DNA from: Trichobilharzia szidati
Taxonomy: Eukaryota; Platyhelminthes; Trematoda; Strigeidida; Schistosomatidae
Length of the DNA stretch: 64,000 nt
Assembly: GCA_944472155.2 (NCBI GenBank)
Contig: OX235272.1
Location: 13,376,354-13,440,353, forward strand
Reading direction: 5' to 3'
The position numbers and the translations under genes are program-made. Under the pieces are notes generated by a model. That model made no database searches. It was not told where the DNA came from and saw only the letters and a list, made by a program, of their open reading frames with translations. Shown here one piece after another: positions 33,141-43,049 of this stretch (the first letter of the stretch is position 1; the number at the start of each line of letters is the position of its first letter).

Positions 33141-33176
33141 GTTCTACCTATAATTTAACCAAAACTCTAGGTACGT

Positions 33177-33188
33177 TACGTTGATGAT
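33177..33188 (+). other. PLE-A RT catalytic motif YVDD
   Basis: TAC GTT GAT GAT in frame with following TFVIIKRNDLEYTHKLINNI. The two Asp are intact although the protein is broken elsewhere. Confidence 0.8.
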
Positions 33189-33457
33189 ACATTTGTAATA
33201 ATTAAAAGAAATGATCTGGAATATACCCATAAATTAATAAACAACATATTTGAAGACATCAAATTCACAAGGGAAGAAGAATTAGATAACAAAATCCCAT
33301 TTTTAGATGTCTTAATCAGGAGAACCAACACAAGAAATTTAGAAACACAAGTATATAGAAAAACAACGCACGCAGACCAAATACTCAAACATACTAGCAA
33401 TAACCCAATTACCCACAAAACAAACTGTGTACAGACATGGAATAAAAATACCTACTA

Positions 33458-33940
33458 ATGGTCTTCAAAAAGAATGGATATCCTCACAATTTCATCAAAA
33501 AGTGTTTAAAGTCGAATCACGATACCAACAAGAAACCACCGTCAAAGACCACAAGAAAATTCATCCTACCACACATGAGAAATATCTCTGAAATAACAGC
33601 CAGAATACTGAAACGGTTTAATATAGATATAGCACACAAGCCAGTCAAATCACTTAATTCGATATTGTGCAAACCGAAAGACCCAACAGAAAAGGGAGAT
33701 AAAATTAATACCATTTACAAAATTAATTGTGTGAACTGTAACAGATATTACATCGGCCAAAGTGGGCGTCACCTTCGAATCAGAATCCAGGAACACAAAT
33801 CAGCTGTGAAAAGATATGATATATTTTCTTTCATATCAATACATGTAGATAATTATGGACATCAATTTGATTGGGATAATGTCAAAATCGTAGACAGAGG
33901 AAACACCAAAAGTGCAGTGAGGGAATTCCTAGAAGCCTAG
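33458..33940 (+). pseudogene. PLE-A GIY-YIG protein end
   Basis: 160-residue frame. MVFKKNGYPHNFIKKCLKSN is the post-RT segment. KINTIYKINCVNCNRYYIGQ holds a CxxC pair and the YIG motif, with the Arg five residues on. HKSAVKRYDIFSFISIHVDN and DNVKIVDRGNTKSAVREFLE follow. It ends at TAG where the copy at 30904-31218 has TGG (Trp); beyond the stop the same frame continues YSNENAINKHVNID. The RT lies upstream in a different frame. Confidence 0.78.
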
Positions 33941-34140
33941 TACTCAAACGAAAACGCAATTAACAAACACGTTAATATAGACGAAATATACCAACTAATA
34001 AAAAGTAAATCACGTGACCAGAAAGTTTGAAATCCAAGTCAATAGAAAATGGTCAATACATATGTAAAGATGATTACCAGGAGATGCAATTCTATCACCG
34101 CTCATGAAGAAATTTAAATCATTTCACTTAAAGCTAAATA

Positions 34141-34188
34141 TTGCGCTGAAAGGGGATGTTGTCCAGAAGGACGACGAAAGCTCCGCAA
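34141..34188 (+). ncRNA. Hammerhead-like motif, PLE-A type
   Basis: Stem I UUGCG/CGCAA, core CUGA plus an AAGGGG expansion then AU, stem II GUUGUCC-AGAA-GGACGAC (7 bp with one wobble), GAAA, one-pair stem III over GC, C at the cleavage position. A one-pair stem III is as described for minimal hammerheads in PLEs, which are thought to act as dimers. Confidence 0.55.
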
Positions 34189-34219
34189 CTAGACCAACCA
34201 GCTCAGAGAACACAACTAA

Positions 34220-34715
34220 TTGCATATATAGTATATTTAATTGTGAATCACCATGCACGTTAGTTACTTAACTGATAAGAATTGAGACAAGATTTATTAG
34301 TGACAAGCTTATTTAAGACGTAATGATTGATCACCTAGGGTGTAATCAATACCATGCATGTAGTTACTAGATCCAGGGCTTCATACGGTTTGTCTTGGAA
34401 GCAACAAACAATATATTCTAACATGTAAGAACAACTAAGTGACATTATGAACTTTTACTGTCTTTGACATACAATAACAGCGGCACAGTCGTAATTACAC
34501 AATCAATGCAGTCGACAAGAAGAATATATCAACAAAAAGAAAATAAACAGCATATACTTTCCAAAGAGTAAATTAATGTCTCAAAGCTTATCAGTCAATA
34601 ATCAGTGATCTTTCTCTTTTAGAACTAACCTGGATGTCTATTATCCTTAAAATCTAGAAATCTACAGCTAAAATTCCGATCTAGACATTTAGAAGACAAA
34701 ACGAAAGATTGAAGA
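34220..34715. other. No feature recognised
   Basis: AT-rich, no frame or repeat supported. Confidence 0.3.
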
Positions 34716-34775
34716 AAAAAGAGTATTCTTTTCGATAACTTCCTTACCTGATACCACAGTTAATTATACATCATA
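34715..34775 (-). mobile_element. PLE-B terminus scrap
   Basis: The minus strand has GTTATCGAAAAGAATACTCTT, the ribozyme stem III region of PLE-B, without a pairing stem I. Only the terminus remains. Confidence 0.45.
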
Positions 34776-34907
34776 ATATGAACTGAAAACACTGATGCCT
34801 ATTCAAACTGAAATATTTAGTTGATAAGATCAATAGAAATACAGTTCAAAAGCAGATATATTGGGCATGTACAGTTAGGCATCTTCACCGCTAGACTTCT
34901 TTTAATC

Positions 34908-36183
34908 ATACTTTGCTGTACTCACTGAAGCCGGTATCCCCCAAAGTGCTGTATTCTCCCCACTTATCTTTTCTTTCTTTCTACATTACTAACTATCTTC
35001 AAATGATATTAATTTTGTCAAATATGCTGACGAACTGACTGTATCTTTGCCTGTCAAATGTCGAAGCGACTGCTCTAAACTTAATGGCTTTCTGTCAGAA
35101 ATCACCCAGTGGTCCAGGGAAAACGGTCTTACCTTAAATCCCTCCAAATGCCAAACAGTCAATTTCACCTTCAACCATAAATCCGACCTAAACAACAAAC
35201 TGGTTGGCTCTCACGATGTGTGCAACATAGACGAAAATGAAATAGAAACCAAGTCGGGGATTAAATACCTAGGCGTCATTCTATCTATCTGCTGATCTCT
35301 CCTGGTCGTCTCATATCTTAGCGATCTCTAAGAAGATATTCCGTCTCACCTTCTACATCAAGAAGTTAAGACGAATGTCTGGTATAACCCAACCCAACAC
35401 TTACTCCTACAATTCGTTAACTCTCGCATTCTGCCTATTATTCTCTATTATTCCCCCCACCCCTTAGTTTTTCCCGAGCTACTGAAGAAAATCAATACCT
35501 TATCACGCAGGACGTTAAAGAATGTCAGCAGGGTAATCAACGTGCCACTTAACCGGCTTCTTAATATTCTGGCTGACAGGCACATGGACTCATGTGAGAA
35601 ATAGGCCAAATCCATTTTATCTAACTCACACCACTCTCTTCACTCACAACTCTCCCCTTGCATCTCATCAGGCAAAACCAGAAGCCTATATAGAAAACTA
35701 TATGCTCGCACCAGCAAGTATAAAAACTCAACCATACCCTACTTAGCTCGTGTTCTGTGCGATGAAGAAAGCATTAGGCGTGACACCTATAATTCTTTAT
35801 ATAGCCAGTAGAACAAATGGATCTCGTCTCTTCAACTCATATCATGTGTAGGTACAACATTTTCTTTCTTTCTTTTCCTTTTCTCTCTCTCTCTGTTTTT
35901 CTCTCTCTTTCCGTTATGCGCTGCTTTGTTTCTTTCTCTCGCTCACGCTAGTAAATATGACAGCTCCTACTTTTTTAACACCTTCAAACACTGTTCAGCT
36001 TTACCTTTGCTACCGACATGCCAATATGTTGTTGTCATAATGAACTGAGATTTCCTTAATCTATGTGGAATTCTATTTATTGATAATGTACTAACTGGAT
36101 GTACTACTGTAGTGAAAATGCTGAGAATTCCATACTGTATCACAAGTACTGTTTTGGAATAAAGCAAATTATTATTAATAACA
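34908..36183 (+). mobile_element. CR1-A LINE, RT motif B to 3' end
   Basis: Longest CR1-A here. It starts at EAGIPQSAVFSP (motif B, altered), has the catalytic region at 35015-35040 (KYADELT, second Asp changed to Glu), the EIETKSGIKYLGVILS block, the C-terminal block, the pyrimidine-rich stretch and the 3' end TTTTGGAATAAAGCAAATTATTATTAAT at 36155-36181. Frameshifts near 35285 and 35480. Confidence 0.82.
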
Positions 36184-36224
36184 TTCCACATAGTTAAAAC
36201 AAGGGAAAAACACAGTCTTCTTGT

Positions 36225-36340
36225 AACTTTGCTTTAACATACCATCGAGATAGGTAACATAGAGAGACTCGATGTCAAGCAGACTGTATAAAGTTATCTA
36301 CCGTTACCCAACGAATCTTAATTTTGCCCTATGAGTCCCA
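36225..36340 (+). mobile_element. PLE-B scrap
   Basis: YKVIYRYPTNLNFAL near 36290-36335 matches the PLE-B segment FRVIYGIPTNLNFAL read on the minus strand at 47775-47820. Nothing else of the element is preserved. Confidence 0.55.
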
Positions 36341-36556
36341 CTGTTGGTCATCATTACTTGATTATGATATAAACCCACAATTTTCCCTCCATTTAAAGCC
36401 AATTACAAGCCATCATTGTTTTAATTATTGTATAAATTTTTCAAAAATTTATTTGATGTTCAATTTTATATATTACGGTATTAAAATAATAGAGAAGATT
36501 TGTAGCTCAGGTGGAGGATTTGCAATTAATAGTGTTCTCTGAGTTGGTTGGTTCAG

Positions 36557-36604
36557 TTGCGGAGCTTTCGTCGTCCTTCTGGACAAAATCCCCTTTCAGC
36601 GCAA
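36557..36604 (-). ncRNA. Hammerhead-like motif, PLE-A type (left arm)
   Basis: Stem I UUGCG/CGCAA, CUGA core with purine expansion, GUCC/GGAC stem II, GAAA, A-U closed GC, C. Same form as at 30761-30808. Confidence 0.5.
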
Positions 36605-37429
36605 TATTTAGCTTAAAGTGAAATGATTTAAATTTCTTCATGAGTGATAGAATTGAGTCTCCCGGTAACCATCTTTACATCTGTATTGACCATTTTCTAT
36701 TGACTTGGATTTTGTACTTTCTGGTCAACTGATTTACTTTTTATTATTTGGTATATTTTGTCTATATTAACGTGTTTGTTAATTGCATTTGCGGTTGAGT
36801 ACCAGGCTTCTAGAAATTATCTCACTGCACTTTTGGTGTTTCCTCCGTTTAAGATTTTGACATTATCCCAATCAAATTGATGTCCATAATTGTCTACATG
36901 TATTGATATGAAACAGGAATATATATCATATCTTTCACAGCTGATTTGTGTTCCTGGATTCTGATTCGAAGGAGACGCCAACTTTGGCAGATTTAGTGTC
37001 TGTTACAGTTCACACAATTATTTATTTTGTAAATGGTAATAATTTTATCTCCCTTTTCTGTTGGATGTTTCCCTTTGCATAATATCGAATTAGGTGATTT
37101 GACTGGCTTGTGTGCTGTGTCTATTTCAAACGGTTTCAGTATTCTGGCTGTTTTTCCAGAGATATTTCTCATGTATGGCAGTATGAATTTTTTGCGGTCT
37201 TTGATGACGGTTCTTTGTTGGTGTTTTGATTCGACTCAGACGAAAATGCAATTAACGAACACATTAATATAGACAAAATATACCAAATAATAAAAAGTAA
37301 ATCAGTTGACCAGAAAGTACAAAATCCAAGTCAATAGAAAATGGTCAATACAGATGTAAAGATGGTTACCGGGAGACTCAATTCTATCACTCATGAAGAA
37401 ATTTAAATCATTTCACTTTAAGCTAAATA

Positions 37430-37477
37430 TTGCGCTGAAATGGGATGTTGTCCAGAAGGACGACGAAAGCTCCGCAA
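37430..37477 (+). ncRNA. Hammerhead-like motif, PLE-A type (right arm)
   Basis: Stem I UUGCG/CGCAA, core CUGAAAUGGGAU (expanded), stem II GUUGUCC/GGACGAC, GAAA, GC loop, C. Faces away from the left-arm motif. Confidence 0.5.
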
Positions 37478-37624
37478 CTAAATCAACCAGCTCAGAGGAC
37501 ACTATGAATTGCAAATTACGGTTTTATGCATTTTGCCAATTATGCTTGTGTTTTTAACTGTAATTCCATTTATATCAATATCATTTCGAAGAAAAAACAT
37601 CATTAATGTCAATAACAGTTATTA

Positions 37625-38005
37625 TAATTTGAACTCTAATTCCCTTGGGTTCTGATTGGGACATAGGAATTCAACAGCACATCTCCATGTCACCCTGTCC
37701 TCTCAAGTCATCTTTGGTTGTCCCCTTGATTGTCCATAGTCACTTATTATCCTCCATGTTACACTGAGACCCATGCTAAACTCGCCTTTTCCCATTCAAG
37801 TTCTAACCGAGAGTGCAACTAGCATTTGATATCACTTAATGGTTGGTTTCATCAGCGGATGTCCATTCCATCTCCAAATTTCTTCGGCATTTAACTTGAG
37901 AACATGGTTCTTGATAGATTCATTCTCAGAGTTTCTTGTTACTAATTATTTCTGGACAGCTAGCCATCTAATCTTCACTATAGAATGGGCGAAGGCAGTT
38001 TAACA
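37625..38005 (-). mobile_element. RTE-1 LINE 3' end, old copy
   Basis: Reverse complement of an RTE-1 end (TTCCCTTGGGTTCTGATTGGGACATAGG). Its part at 37733-38005 is nearly identical to the reverse of 41237-41509, although other RTE-1 copies differ a lot. Confidence 0.7.
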
Positions 38006-38011
38006 TTAATA

Positions 38012-38940
38012 ATAATAATTTGCTTTATTCCAAAACAGTAATTGTGATACAGAATGGAATTCCCAGCGTTTTCACTACAGCATTGCATCCAGTTAGTTAC
38101 ATTATCAATTAATAGAATTCTACATGGATTAAGGAAATCTCAGTTCATTATGACAACAACACATTGGCATGTCGGTAGCAAAGCCAAAGTTGAACAGTGT
38201 TAGAAAAGAAGGTGCTATCATATTTACTGCAGTAAGCGGAAAAAAAGAAACAAAGCAGCACATAACGGAAAAAAAGAGAAAAAGAGAGAGAAAAGGAAAA
38301 GAAGGGAAGAAAAACTTGTATCTATAAATGATATGAGTTGGAAAGACGAGTTCCAGTTGTTCTACTGACTATTTAATGAATTATACGTGTCACGCCTAAT
38401 GCTTACTTTATCGCACAGAACACGAACTAATTAGGGTATGGTTGAGTTATTGTACTTGGTGGTGCGAGCATATAGTTTTCTATATAGACTTCTTGTTTTG
38501 CCTGATGAGATAGATGCAAGGGTAGAGTTGTGAGTGAAGAAGGTGGTGTGAGTTAGATAAAATGGATTTGGCCCATTTTCCACATGAGTCCATGTGCCTG
38601 CCTGTCAACGAGAATATTAACAAGCTGGTTAAGTGTCACGTTGATTACCTTGCTGACAACCTTCAACATCTTGCGTAATATGATGTTATAGTCTTTCTTC
38701 AGCAGCCCGGGAAAATCTAAGACGGGTGGGGAACAATAGAGAATAGGCAGAATAGGCAGAATGCGAGAGTTAACGAATTGGAGGAGTAAGGGTTGGGTTG
38801 GGTTATACCAAACATTCGTCTTGACTTCTTGATGGAGAAGGTGAGACGGAATATTTTCTTAGAAATCGCTAAAATATGAGACGACTGGGAGAGATCAGCA
38901 GATAGAATGACGCCTAGGTATTTAATTTCCGATTTGGGTA
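38012..38940 (-). mobile_element. CR1-A LINE, 3' portion
   Basis: Complete 3' end at 38012-38050 (ATTTGCTTTATTCCAAAACAG on the plus strand), then the C-terminal block and the KSEIKYLGVILSADLSQSSH block at 38880-38937, where it is truncated. Frames are broken. Confidence 0.8.
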
Positions 38941-38954
38941 TTGACAAATGTCTA

Positions 38955-39357
38955 CAACCTACTGGAGATCATTTTTGTGATACGCGCGTGCCAAGTTCCC
39001 GACCCATATAGAAGAACTGACTGACTGACTTCACACTAGTTTTGAACGATCCGAGTTTTGTTCCTTATACTTAGTACAGAAGATTTCAAAACTGATTTCC
39101 GAGTGATTTTGATCTGCTTTGCTCTCCCGATTCTAGTTCTGACAACATCATCGGTGCCTCGTGTAGTTGAAACGATGTTTCCTAAATAAGTGAAGGAAGT
39201 GGCCTTTTTCAAATTCTAGTTGGTTTTCTCCCGTAAATCTTTGAGTTTGTGTGACATCAGACATAAATCTTCTGCAAAGTAGACATTTTATAGAGTCTTC
39301 TTATTGGTTCAACGCATTCCTGTCTGCACTCTCCTCACAGTCTGACGCATAATCCTT
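38955..39357 (-). mobile_element. RTE-1 LINE, 3' part of a copy split by PLE-B
   Basis: Minus strand from the catalytic region (39266-39277, FAED in place of FADD) to the LLYGSE-like block. The 5' continuation of the same copy is at 40268-41038, on the other side of PLE-B. Confidence 0.65.
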
Positions 39358-39461
39358 TTTGACAGGATGAGAAAAACCGCCTGTGTCGTTCACTGATGAA
39401 TACCTTCTTCGCAGCTGAACTCAGACTAACTTTCTCTACGTAACCAGTCATTCGCACGAAC

Positions 39462-39836
39462 GTGAAGGATAAGCTTCCACCGGGGGCCTCATCAATGTGC
39501 ATCTACCAATTCACCTGCTCATGTGGAGCTAGGTATGTCGACCGTACCCAGCGTTTGCTATCCAAACGAATCAGCGAACACCTATCTTCATGGTTTTATA
39601 AAGGAGAAAGAAGATCCCCCCGCTACAGCTCTATGTTAGAACACTTGATCGAATCCGGACATCAAGCGAACCCACAAAACAACTTCTCAGTTATCTACAC
39701 AATACGTGGGAATCTTGCCAAAAGAGTACGAATTAAACTTCTTCAAACTGCAGAAGCAATGGCAATTCAAATATTGAATCCTGAACTCTGCATACAAAAG
39801 AAGTTTGTTCAGTCACTAAATCTACAATGGTCCTGA
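39462..39836 (+). pseudogene. PLE-B GIY-YIG nuclease domain
   Basis: 124-residue frame: SMCIYQFTCSCGARYVDRTQ near residue 10 (YIG altered to YVD, so the Gly of the motif is lost), LLSKRISEHLSSWFYKGERR, LEHLIESGHQANPQNNFSVI, and the end LCIQKKFVQSLNLQWS. The stop is TGA at 39834-39836. Otherwise a clean copy of the domain end. Confidence 0.72.
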
Positions 39837-40219
39837 TCTATCTCAACACCAAATACGTAATTTTGTCTTACCTCTTTCTTCTTTGTTTGTCTGTTTCTTA
39901 ATTGCATTATTTTCTACCCCCACCCTCTATTAAATCTCTACCCTCATGACGACTGTTGCTAACTCCATTTTCGTTTATTTTTAAGTGAATTCTACTCAGA
40001 TTATTAACTTAACTCTTATTCATTTTTCATTGAACCCTATCAATTAGATAAATTACGTCACCCAACCTACTTTTGTAACTTTATTTTAGTTTCTAACCGA
40101 TTAACGCCTTCTAAATTACGTAATTTGTTGTCAAAAGTAAAATTAACAATTTCATTAACACATCTTTGGAAATATTCCTTTCGTTGCCAAGAAAAATTAC
40201 TATAAATTTGCGGTTTATA

Positions 40220-40260
40220 CAGCTTGAGAATGATATCGCCGAAAAAGTAACTCTTTGCTG
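40220..40260 (+). ncRNA. Hammerhead-like motif, PLE-B type
   Basis: Stem I CAGC/GCUG, core UUGAGAA (diverged), GAAA, partly paired stem III, U before GCUG. Stem I agrees with the copies at 15433 and 50743 and covaries with GAGC/GCUC copies. Confidence 0.42.
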
Positions 40261-40267
40261 AACGCTT

Positions 40268-41038
40268 TTTCTTTTCTATGACAGAATCAGAAATGTCAAC
40301 GGAGCACTGTCATACTCTCCTGTGTTTACTCTGAAGGCATCACCGAGATTTTTGTTGTGAATCACTGAGATACGACATCATCACATAGTTGTTGAATGAC
40401 ATTTATAAATGTTTGCGAAACTGAACTCTCCAGTGTCGAAGTATTTTCCAAATTACTTCACAGTGAAGGCCTTTTCAGAGTCAATGAGGCTAAGACGGAG
40501 ATTTGATTGCTGTTCTGTCCTCTGCCCTATGGTAATGCATAGAGTTGCAATTCCACCTGAATGCAGTTTGTTCTGGGAGAGGGTCTGCATCCACTTCATC
40601 TGTTAGTCTCTCCAGTATGACATGACTGAATATTTTGCGTAGCATGGACAAGAGGATGATTCTGCGCCCCCTTATCATGGAAGTCTAATTTGCCCTTCAT
40701 TAGTGGTTTGACAAAGTAGCCTTTCCTCATTCGGTAAGCACCTTTCCTTCCCTCCAAAACTTCTGCAATAGTGGCGTGATCATATCCACTGACGTTTTCG
40801 GATGCTTTTTCATTGCTTCCAGAGGAACTCCACTGAGTCCTACTGCCTTTGCGCCTTTCGATAGCTTCATTGCATTCACGATTTTTGATATCGTAAGAGG
40901 ATCGCTGTACCCTGAAATTTTTAGACGAGCTGCAAGTGAGGATTGGTTAAGGAGTCCTTTGAAGGGAACAGCCTGTTGTTTGCTTTATTCGCTTGATTGA
41001 CACTGACGGTTACTCTCTACACATTGTGTTTGTACAAC
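40268..41038 (-). mobile_element. RTE-1 LINE, RT part of the split copy
   Basis: Minus strand: KIFSHVILERLTDEVDADPL and EQTAFRWNCNSMHYHRAED near 40520-40660 (fingers), SLIDSEKAF (motif A) near 40470-40490 and GDAFRVNTGE near 40320-40350. The 62-residue frame 40490-40678 is the best-kept part. It is the furthest 5' RT sequence of any RTE-1 copy here. Confidence 0.65.
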
Positions 41039-41039
41039 T

Positions 41040-41100
41040 TTACAGGTATATATAGAGAAGTTATCGAAAAGAATATCATTTGCTCAGTCTCTTCATTTCG
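41040..41100 (+). mobile_element. PLE-B terminus scrap
   Basis: GAGAAGTTATCGAAAAGAATATC and TTTGCTCAGTC at 41054-41088 match the PLE-B ribozyme region. Stem I pairing GAG/CUC is possible; the core is lost. Confidence 0.45.
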
Positions 41101-41102
41101 TC

Positions 41103-41236
41103 TAGATTTCCTTAATCTATGTAGAATTTTTATTTATTGATAATGTACTAACTGGATGCAATGCTGTAGTGAAAATGCTGAGAATTTCATTCTGTATCAC
41201 AATTACTGTTTTGGAATAAAGCAAATTATTATTATT
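41103..41236 (+). mobile_element. CR1-A 3' tail
   Basis: Only the last ~130 bp of CR1-A. It shares with the copy at 38012 the variant CACAATTACTG, where all others have CACAAGTACTG. Confidence 0.75.
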
Positions 41237-41509
41237 AATGTTAAACTGCCTTCGCCCATTCTATAGTGAAGATTAGATGGCTAGCTGTCCAGAAATAATT
41301 AGTAACAAGAAACTCTGAGAATGAATCTATCAAGAACCATGTTCTCAAGTTAAATGCCGAAGAAATTTGGAGATGGAATGGACATCCGCTGATGAAACCA
41401 ACCATTAAGTGATATCAAATGCTAGTTGCACTCTCGGTTAGAACTTGAATGGGAAAAGGCGAGTTTGGTATGGGTCTGAGTATAACATGGAGGATAATAA
41501 GTGACTATG
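41237..41509 (+). mobile_element. RTE-1 fragment, inverted duplicate of 37733-38005
   Basis: Matches the reverse complement of 37733-38005 with about four differences, all near 41465-41490. It is joined on its left to the same CR1-A tail as the other copy, and cut on the right by another CR1-A. Confidence 0.75.
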
Positions 41510-42036
41510 CATCTCATCAGGCAGAACTAGAAGCCTATATAGAAAACTATATGCTCACGCCAGCAAGTATAAGAACTCAACCATACCCTACTTAGCTCGT
41601 GTTCTGTGCGATAAAGTAAGCATTAGGCGTGACATCTATAATTCATTAGATAGCCAGTAGAACAACTGGACCTCGCCTCTTCAACTCATATCATTTACAG
41701 GTACAATGTCTTCTTTCTTTCTTTTCCTTTTATCTCTCTCTCTCTCGTTTTTCTTTCTTTCCGTTATGTGCTGCTTTGTTTCTTTCTTCCGCTTACACCA
41801 GTAAATATGATAGCACCTACTTTTCTAACACCTTCAAACACTGTCTCAGCTTTTCCTTTGCTACCGATATGCCAATATGTAGTTGTCATAATGAACTGAG
41901 ACTACCCTTAATCTATGTAGAATTCTATTTATTGATAATGTACTAACTGAATGCAATACTGTAGTAAAAACGCTGAGAATTCCATTCTGTATCACAAGTA
42001 CTGTTTTGGAATAAAGCAAATTATTATTATTATAGC
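41510..42036 (+). mobile_element. CR1-A 3' end
   Basis: Starts in the C-terminal block (ISSGRTRSLYRKLYAHAS region), then the pyrimidine-rich stretch and full 3' end with TAT repeats at 42023-42036. Confidence 0.78.
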
Positions 42037-42039
42037 TAC

Positions 42040-42420
42040 ACAAAATGTGTTCCTAGTTCAACGAGTATAGTACCAAGATGGCAAATAAGAAGAGACTATT
42101 GGTCTGAATTCTACTGTGATTCAGGTTTTGATTCACCCGTCATCACTGTCCATTAATTACTACACGGGTTTGTCTTCGGCATAATTTTACTGATATTAAG
42201 AGTTACGCTTTTTCCGGTCCCATGTTGAAGATCATTATCGTGCATATGTGAATTCAATGTCGAAATAATTTTTTGTACTAGAGTGACATACACTTAAAGT
42301 TTGCATTAAACTTAGTAGTCTACAGTATTTTAACTCATATTTTAGAAAATAAAAAAGAAAGAAGGCGAAATTATTCTCTAGGCACGTGATTTACTTACTA
42401 ACTAACTAACTAACTAACTA

Positions 42421-42463
<43 letters not shown>

Positions 42464-43048
42464 AAAAGCGTCTGAAGAACTTCATGACAGGATGTTGGTA
42501 AGCTAGTCTAGGCGTTTACAAAATCAAAAACTATTTCAAAACTAACAGTTTCTGTTAGTTAAGGAAATTACTTAACAACAGCATTTCATTCTATTGTTTT
42601 AAGACAATACTCTACTTCACAAACTTTATTCATCTTTAAAGAAAATATTTTCCTTATTTAAAAACTGTTCCTTCAATTTCATCCTTCTAGGCATTCCGGG
42701 CCGGGGGGGGGGAAGGATAAAAACAATCTAAAGGTGTTATTGCCCATAGGATAACAAACGCCACAATAAACATTACAGCTGTATAAAATACCTTTTTGAA
42801 ACAGCCGAAAGCGGCATCATTACAGCATTCCCGTAATCACCATTAACACAAAATCACAGAAGACTGACTTACAACTACCAAGGGAAATTCAATTTGTAAT
42901 TTGCCTTCGTCCTACCCATTCAAATAAGCTGAAACGAAAACTAGACAAATTTGTTACGCTACAACTTATACACTCAATCTAATACTACTTAATTAAGCAT
43001 TTATAATCAAGGCTTTTCAATAATACGGTCATTTTTCATTTTTACTGC
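42040..43048. other. No gene recognised; unique AT-rich DNA
   Basis: One of the longest stretches without a retroelement match. Contains the (CTTA)n array below and a run of nine or so G at about 42704-42712. No frame with support. Confidence 0.35.
42390..42464 (+). repeat. (CTAA)n/(CTTA)n tetranucleotide array
   Basis: About 75 bp: ACTAACTAAC-type units that switch to ACTTACTTAC-type units. The switch by one base suggests slippage from a mutated unit. Confidence 0.9.
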
Positions 43049-43049
43049 A

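Larger units (their letters stand above)
32390..34215 (+). mobile_element. PLE-A, most complete copy, split by SINE-1
   Basis: Without the SINE it is about 1.4 kb. RT motif A is at about 32457-32490 (VSFDVTALYI), motif B at 32641-32700 (INGTQIGSPISELIAEAVMQ), motif C YVDD at 33177-33188, the GIY-YIG domain at about 33700-33940 and the terminus to 34215. YVDD and GSPIS are the forms usual in Penelope-like elements. Frameshifts and stops make it inactive. The 5' end is truncated before the RT fingers. Confidence 0.82.
36478..37515 (-). mobile_element. PLE-A copy flanked by inverted termini
   Basis: The centre is minus-strand PLE-A from the post-RT segment (near 37225) to the GIY-YIG domain. 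The left arm 36478-36805 is its own 3' terminus (minus); the right arm 37230-37515 is a second copy of the terminus in plus orientation. Both arms share substitutions not in any other copy (GTTGACC, AGTACAAAATCC, GAGACTCAATTC), so they came from one template. Confidence 0.78.
39360..40264 (+). mobile_element. PLE-B inserted in RTE-1
   Basis: 5'-truncated PLE-B: GIY-YIG coding region (39400-39836), 3' untranslated region and terminus with hammerhead-like motif at 40220-40260. RTE-1 sequence on both sides is in the same orientation and would be continuous without it. Confidence 0.75.
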
